Notes under the pieces: model-generated
Databases searched by the model: none
Seen by the model: only the letters and a program-made list of their open reading frames with translations
What the model was told of the DNA's origin: nothing
Part shown: in pieces, positions 59,401-64,000 of the stretch
Layout: every line of letters starts with the position of its first letter
Position numbering within the stretch: position 1 is the stretch's first letter
Assembly: GCF_026151205.1 (NCBI RefSeq)
Contig: NC_087072.1
Location: 3,057,375 to 3,121,374, forward strand
DNA length: 64,000 nt
Reading direction: 5' to 3'
Source: Bolinopsis microptera
Taxonomy: Eukaryota > Ctenophora > Tentaculata > Lobata > Bolinopsidae
Position numbers and translations under genes: made by a program

Positions 59401-59907
59401 ACAATCTGACTTCCTTCTGGAACTGGAGAGGAACTTAAAGTTATTATACAAAAAAACTCATTCAACAGTTTGGATACATCACGTTATCTCGAATAAGACA
59501 TCGAAACGGGAAGTCGTTAAGTTAAAAATGAGGCGAATTATTAACAAAAATCAGTAGGTCGTCTACTTTGGAACACCCTGTATCAATTAATTTAAATACG
59601 TACTGTTGATCATATGTTCTCCCCCAAGCTCTCCAGGAGTTACGATCTCCTCAACCTGGCCATCAATCTGTCCATCAGCCGTAACAAGTCTGCCATCAAC
59701 TATCTGGCCCTCTATCACGTGACCCTGTATGTGTTGTTGCTGGTCCTCTCCCTGATCCGATTCCTGTTGTTCCTGCCGATGTTCCTGCCGGTGTTCCTGC
59801 CGGTGTTCCTGCCGGTGTTCTTGCCGGTGTTCTTGCCGGTGTTCCTGCCGGTGTTCCTGCCGGTGATGTTCGTGGTGGTCCTCATCCTGGACCCCCTCGT
59901 TCTCCAT
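50416..59907 (-). CDS. PRDM10/15-like PR-domain zinc-finger protein (20 exons)
   Basis: Minus-strand exons: 59604-59907 (ATG at 59907), 59325-59422, 58995-59157, 58429-58753, 58141-58271, 57569-57711, 56330-56560, 56051-56207, 55486-55751, 55221-55340, 54801-54927, 54210-54416, 53472-53667, 53120-53282, 52549-52674, 52176-52344, 51727-51846, 51448-51510, 51117-51317 and 50416-50876. The sum is 3,771 bases, 1,256 residues plus stop, with all phases matching. Exons 9-11 (about residues 520-688) encode a PR/SET domain (CSHPECRLYP, RVAEDN, NWTRLVRHSS, YLLTVRRIDAGDELVVWTN). C2H2 fingers follow (CYECGSMFKSPTGIQDHVRH; CRMCAFIY; CMTCFKKFGSAASHKKHM), then an AT-hook-like RRGRP and a Pro-rich tail. It has far fewer fingers than vertebrate PRDM10/15. 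Expected to be a nuclear transcription regulator. Confidence 0.87.
50889..50954. repeat. 11-bp tandem repeat next to a PRDM-gene acceptor
   Basis: About six copies of GAGGGGTCAGT. On the gene's sense (minus) strand it reads CCCTCACTGAC and runs into the pyrimidine tract and CAG acceptor of the last coding exon (exon ends at 50876). Confidence 0.9.
56655..57553. repeat. 22-bp minisatellite rich in GTAAGTA, about 41 copies
   Basis: The unit contains two GTAAGTA heptamers spaced by AGTGTGT or CTRG. On the plus strand GTAAGTA is an ideal 5' splice-site core, but the host gene is transcribed from the minus strand, where the same motif reads TACTTAC, one base from the branch-point consensus TACTAAC. 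It fills most of the intron between exons 57569-57711 and 56330-56560. Confidence 0.95.
59764..59868 (-). repeat. coding 12-bp repeat (EHRQ)n in exon 1 of the PRDM-like gene
   Basis: Tandem CTGTTCCTGCCGGTGTTC-like 12-bp units translate on the minus strand as about eight EHRQ tetrapeptides followed by EQQESDQ. The repeat stays in frame. A charged low-complexity linker is likely, with copy number that may vary between alleles. Confidence 0.9.
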
Positions 59908-60382
59908 TTCTATAATTGAAAATTTCCGATTATAAATCATTTTTAAAGTGTGATTTAAATAACCGACTAATAAAGGAGGAGTATACAAAGTGATACAAAC
60001 AATCGAATCATGTAATTTGCATTTGGCAGAGCACAAAACAAGCAATGGAAAATGTCCATTCAGAAACTTTTCAATCATGACTCATATTAAATATGCTTGG
60101 AATGTCCAATAAATTATGTAGCCTGTGTGATACCAATAATAATTGTTAACTGTCATATGAGTCACAAAACAACTAAGGAATTGCGGATTTTTACTTTAGA
60201 CTAGATAATCAATTTTTGAGAATAAGTAAAACGAATTGTTAAAAAACAAAAACATACGGTTTAAAAGTATTTAAACAAAATAAACTTTAAATTTCGATTT
60301 GATTCACATGTTTTTTTAAATATAGGTTACATAAATTAAGCCACAATTTGAAACAAAAAGCACCCAGAAGGAACATCAAGGC
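59908..60382. other. intergenic / 5' region of the PRDM-like gene
   Basis: AT-rich stretch between the downstream end of the membrane-protein gene and the start of the PRDM-like gene, both on the minus strand. A possible 5' UTR splice acceptor (ATTATAG) lies just upstream of the ATG at 59907, so an additional non-coding exon is likely. Confidence 0.4.
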
Positions 60383-61165
60383 TCACTTTATAAGAGGTTT
60401 CCATTTCTCCATAACCTTTTCTTTGTCAATAAGAGCTATCAAATTTATAACAGAGTACATCAAATCTGTATATCCAAAAATAAAGCCATGTACAATAAGA
60501 CAAGCAATCGAAATTGATAATACAATGATGTAAGATGAAGATGTAACTTCGTTCCACATCAAATCGAATCTCGAATTAGAATGCTGATTGCTGCTTTTAT
60601 TTGATTCTTTGTCTGATGACCTCAAAGACTGTTTCAAGATAGTCAAGCACTTTACATCGAATTTCCCTATTGAAAACTTATATCTCTGTCCGCTCACAAT
60701 AAGAGAACATTGATCAGGGTTAAATGTACAAACACTCATAGGTATTTCAAGATTCTGCTGACAGAATGCTGTCTTTACCTTAATTTTTGAACTACCCTCA
60801 TCAAATAAAAGATTCGTGATCCTTGGAGCAAATAGAAAAAGTACAGGATATGAACAGACACCAATAGCCAATCCCACAGCAATTCCTGGATGATGAAAAT
60901 AGTCCAGATAGGGAGCACCCATGTTTGATAAGTTCAGAGCAAGATGAGGAAAGAGAAAAGCATGGGTATATTTCACTTCTTTACCTATGTAACGGGCATA
61001 TTTCTCCAGCCAACCAGGTGAACTGAAGACTGCAAGATTGCTTGATTTTACAGAAGGAAGTCTTTGAGGTCGCCTCTCGTTGCAAAGTTTCGTAGTTGAA
61101 CCATGAAAGAAAGAGCTAGACACGAAGGGATGCAGACTTCTTCGGCATGTGTGACATGCCAGCAT
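60383..61165 (-). CDS. two-helix membrane protein, probably mitochondrial
   Basis: A single open frame of 260 codons, ATG at 61165-61163. The N-terminus is Arg/Ser-rich and lacks acidic residues (MLACHTCRRSLHPFVSSSFF), as in mitochondrial presequences. Hydrophobic segments are GIAVGLAIGVCSYPVLFLF (about 94-112) and SYIIVLSISIACLIVHGFIF (about 211-230). A beta-rich stretch lies between them. The layout resembles the TMEM70/TMEM186/TMEM223 group of inner-membrane assembly factors, but similarity is by pattern only and I would not name an orthologue. No introns are seen. Confidence 0.65.
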   Translation of the reverse strand: MLACHTCRRSLHPFVSSSFFHGSTTKLCNERRPQRLPSVKSSNLAVFSSPGWLEKYARYIGKEVKYTHAFLFPHLALNLSNMGAPYLDYFHHPGIAVGLAIGVCSYPVLFLFAPRITNLLFDEGSSKIKVKTAFCQQNLEIPMSVCTFNPDQCSLIVSGQRYKFSIGKFDVKCLTILKQSLRSSDKESNKSSNQHSNSRFDLMWNEVTSSSYIIVLSISIACLIVHGFIFGYTDLMYSVINLIALIDKEKVMEKWKPLIK

Positions 61166-62280
61166 GATGAAAAAACCTAAAATACTTTGGACACTTAATT
61201 AGATTGTGCCTATCCGGCACTGCCAGTCAGTGTAATTGTCAATTTTGAGAAACTGGCTGGTTACCAACAAACAATGTAAACGTTGAAAATTGCCAAAGCA
61301 TAAAAATTAAGTTCTAGAACAAGAATCGGATGCAATGAAAATATAATAAACGTTTAAGAGATTTCTACATGTCACAAAGGGCACTCAAAGCAGTTAACGG
61401 AGCTGTTCACAGAATATTCTACTGACTATTCCACTGAAGAAAGTTTTCAGCACGCACAATTATAACAACCTGCAAACTTTGACAAATAATTTGTTGGTCT
61501 CTTTTACAATCAAAACATCAAGTTTCAAGAAAACCCTTTGTAATATATAAAACGGTCAACTAAAAATGACATTCCACAGATTCAATTCACAACAACTAGC
61601 GGTTCAGGCCCTCGAGCATCAAACACTCCACGACTTTTAATGATCTAGGAGTAGGAATGAAACTGTACACGGAAAATAAATAAATGCCCACTTTGGACGG
61701 TACGCATTTCAACTGTTCGAGTTTCAATTAATTGACGATGTCAATTCATGGCAGCTCGGCGCGGCACAGTAACGCATCGCGCTACAAAGTTTCAATGGTT
61801 AATGTCTAGATATACATAGTTGAATAGAAAAATGCGTCAAACAGTATATACACAATAAATTAAGTCGAGTGATGCAATTGACAAAGCACAACACAGAGGT
61901 AAAGGAAATTATCCACTGCCATGCTACCAATATTATATATGAAATATTAACAATCAGTTAATTGTTAATATCATATACACATCTAGTCAATCATAGTGGC
62001 AGGGATGAGGTTGTAAGAGACTTCTATGACAAAGGTGTCCCATATTTGTTGTCCATTCTTTTGCCTCTCATGTAACCTTGAACCTCAAAAAACGCGCACA
62101 TCTGGTGCGGTGTAACAATGTTTGTGGATCAATTCAATGGATAAAAATTAATTATTTATCCAACTGCTTGTACTATATTTAAAATTATTTCCAGGCCGTA
62201 GCTCTTATCTGCTGCGATTTTGTTAACGGTGATACTTGTAAAAATATATTTTCCAAATACTCCGGAAGACCGTCGATGGT

Positions 62281-62379
62281 TTACCTGAGGACCCCAGGCT
62301 ATTATGTTCATTAACATAATAAAGAATAAAAGATATAATAAAGATTTGGCGGAATGACAGGCTGAGCGCGGCCCAGTAA
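62281..62379 (+). repeat. copy of the 45715/46250 dispersed repeat
   Basis: Begins TTACCTGAGGACCCCAGGCT, contains ATTATGTTCATTAA and ends in GGCGGAATGACAGGCTGAGC followed by GCGGCCCAGTAA, as in 46250-46324. It has an extra AT-rich stretch in the middle. Confidence 0.8.
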
Positions 62380-62434
62380 TCAATGGTCAAAGAATCCAAC
62401 TTAGCGCGCTTTTTGATTTGTCCATTATTGATCA

Positions 62435-62545
62435 TTAATGAGCTAGCCCGGCGCGCGCTACTTCGTAACACTTGCCTCGACACTCGAGAAGAAAGCGGCG
62501 CGCGTTACTTCGAAGATATATTAGACGAGTAACATCTGTCTACGA
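62435..62545. repeat. copy of the 46970-47335 CpG-rich palindrome family
   Basis: AGCCCGGCGCGCGCTACTTC, CTCGAGAAGAAAGCGGCGCG and TTAGACGAGTAACATCTGTC match segments of the cluster at 46970-47335 in similar order. Confidence 0.75.
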
Positions 62546-62583
62546 TCCAAACAAAAATGTTTAAACTTATAGTAATATTTGTA

Positions 62584-62850
62584 GGTTTATAACCTAGCAG
62601 AACGCGCGCCGAGTTGGACTCGCCGACGGAACAAATATTGGACGAGTACAACTATTTTACGAGTATCACCCGTTAAAGTTATATTGATTACACGCGTTAC
62701 AGCATACATATTCCAAGCTTCGGGTTATGGCCATTCACGTAATACAATTCAGCCAATTTAATTAACGGGTGTGGGGTGGTACTCGTAAAATATTTGTTTC
62801 ACCGTCGATGAGTTCAACTCGGCGTGAGTCTTGGTATAGGTTATTAACCT
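62584..62850. mobile_element. foldback element
   Basis: Outer arms share ATAACCTAG and CGCCGAGTTGGACTCG/CGAGTTCAACTCGGCG; inner arms share GGAACAAATATT...ACGAGTA...ACCCGTTAA in opposite orientation around an AT-rich centre of about 85 bp. Arms are imperfect. Probably another non-autonomous element. Confidence 0.7.
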
Positions 62851-64000
62851 AGTAGTAAAACAAATTTAGTAAAACAAATTTAAATTTTGGTATTTATTAA
62901 TAACAATCAAAACATATCATATCATAAAAATAAAGCCGCGCGTTGGTTGACTGCCTCAGTATGGTGAATAATTTAAGCTTGAAGGTGCCCTGCGCATTTA
63001 CAGAACATTATGCGGCGATCACATGATCACGAGGACCTGTGAGCGCCAAATTTAATTTAAACTTTCTAGAAATCGTACATCACTACGAGTTACTCATGCT
63101 TTTGAATTATAGGAGTGCGGATTGTCAGGTATTTCATTCATTCATACTTAATCGGTTTAAAGCTGTATATTTAGAGCTCACTATTGTTTGAACTATGAAA
63201 GCAGAACGTAAATAATGGACAATATACCGACGACAATACCAAAGACCCGAGTGCCGCATTGACTTTTCCGGATCCGTTTTTACCGAAGGCTTATCCACCA
63301 GTTACTCATGCTGCATGTATAGTCTGATAATATTTTGTTTTATCTCTAGCAAGCATTCTGTAAGTTGGAGTGTCGTATTTATTATAAAAGAGCCAGCCAA
63401 CCTCCGCATTACAATCTTTTGTATGCCAGGTTCGTTTATAAAATCTAATCATATAATAAGATTGATCCAATAGTCTAAGATGAACGGTATATCTTAGCTC
63501 ATCGTTATTAAAATCCTAATGGATGAATTAATCAAGTAATGTTCCCTTCCAACACAACTAAACAACAAACAAATGCTTGCTCACCAGTGGTGACGCAATC
63601 GTAGGGGCATGCAGTTGGTTCAGATAACTCTCACCCCGACGACAGCGTCGAGAAATTATCAAATTATGCATTTGCGCCATACTGGACACATTTTATATTT
63701 AATATTTTGTGGTTTGTAGAAATTAGTGTCATCTAAAGTATAGCTTAATTGGCGAGCAAGCATCGTCCCACTCGGTGGGGACGAAAAACCAATCTAAATG
63801 CTAAAAATAAAAGTGCGAACTTTTATGCGGTCCAAAATAATTATTTTGAGATAACTGAAAATAAAATAAAATAAAATTTACAATTCACAATTTTAATTTC
63901 AGTTTTTATCAAGTTATTTTGTATACAAATTAACAAAAACTAGGATTATGAATTAAACTAGAATTATAAATTAAATAATAAGGACAGCCCCAGGGCGACC

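Larger units (their letters stand above)
61166..64000. other. intergenic region with repeats, no gene recognised
   Basis: No exon with both splice borders and protein-like composition is seen on either strand. Recognisable content is a 61727-61790 repeat shared with 47400-47460, related repeat sequence at 62281-62379 and 62435-62545, and a foldback at 62584-62850. From 62850 to 64000 I see nothing beyond AT-rich DNA. Confidence 0.5.

Noticed and set aside
59614-59919. Plus-strand frame with (VFLP)n, looking like a membrane protein
   Set aside because: Antisense translation of the EHRQ repeat in the minus-strand PRDM exon 1; hydrophobicity is an artefact.
63740-63800. Possible tRNA-like fold (GGCGAGCAAGCATCGTCCCACT region)
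   Set aside because: No complete cloverleaf with A and B box promoters could be drawn; a tRNAscan search would decide.
1-64000. Retrovirus or LTR-type element, Polinton
   Set aside because: No paired long terminal repeats, protease/integrase, capsid or envelope patterns were seen; the only reverse transcriptase remnant is of non-LTR type.

Overview
This window comes from an intron-dense, AT-rich animal genome. Genes have many short exons with GT-AG introns, splice-site phases are conserved, and the coding content is metazoan: a very large immunoglobulin/CCP (sushi) cell-surface receptor, a carbohydrate sulfotransferase and a PR/SET-domain (PRDM-like) zinc-finger factor. Non-LTR and DNA transposon remnants and many tandem arrays lie in the introns. 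A cnidarian or another early-branching animal would fit, but nothing in the sequence fixes the species.

Layout. (1) 733-1939, minus strand: four phased 5' exons of an unrecognised gene running out of the window, with a huge (TCCC)n array just inside its first intron. (2) 3617-44708, plus strand: one giant gene that I resolve into about 75 exons. It encodes a secretion signal, around 40 Ig-like domains, CCP-like modules, a PAN/apple-like piece, a region with a furin-type basic site, a GCC2/GCC3 cysteine-rich module, a transmembrane helix and a short tail, roughly 5,500 residues. Nearly every exon junction keeps frame; two near the 5' end do not. Its introns hold two antisense host genes (26295-27125, intronless coiled-coil protein; 33247-33859, two-exon secreted protein), a LINE fragment with a DNA transposon inside it, a second transposon of the same kind, a hAT MITE, another TIR element, hairpins and tandem arrays. 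(3) 44750-48546: intergenic DNA with a CpG-rich cluster of nested inverted repeats. (4) 48547-49819, plus strand: four-exon carbohydrate sulfotransferase. (5) 50416-59907, minus strand: a 20-exon PRDM10/15-like gene whose exon lengths sum to a whole number of codons. (6) 60383-61165, minus strand: single-exon two-helix membrane protein, probably mitochondrial. (7) 61166-64000: no gene seen; more foldback repeats related to those in (3).

The standout observation is at 38557-41996. The intron before exon 69 of the giant receptor is filled by a 46-bp minisatellite in strict register (75 acceptor copies including the genuine one). Each unit reproduces the exon's own 3' splice site, and the bases after the AG also match a 5' splice-site consensus. 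The array is therefore about 75 back-to-back acceptor/donor sites of the kind used in recursive splicing. Several other tandem arrays in this window also sit right beside splice junctions (1566-1817, 32661-32930, 42303-42375, 43824-43880, 50889-50954, 56655-57553).
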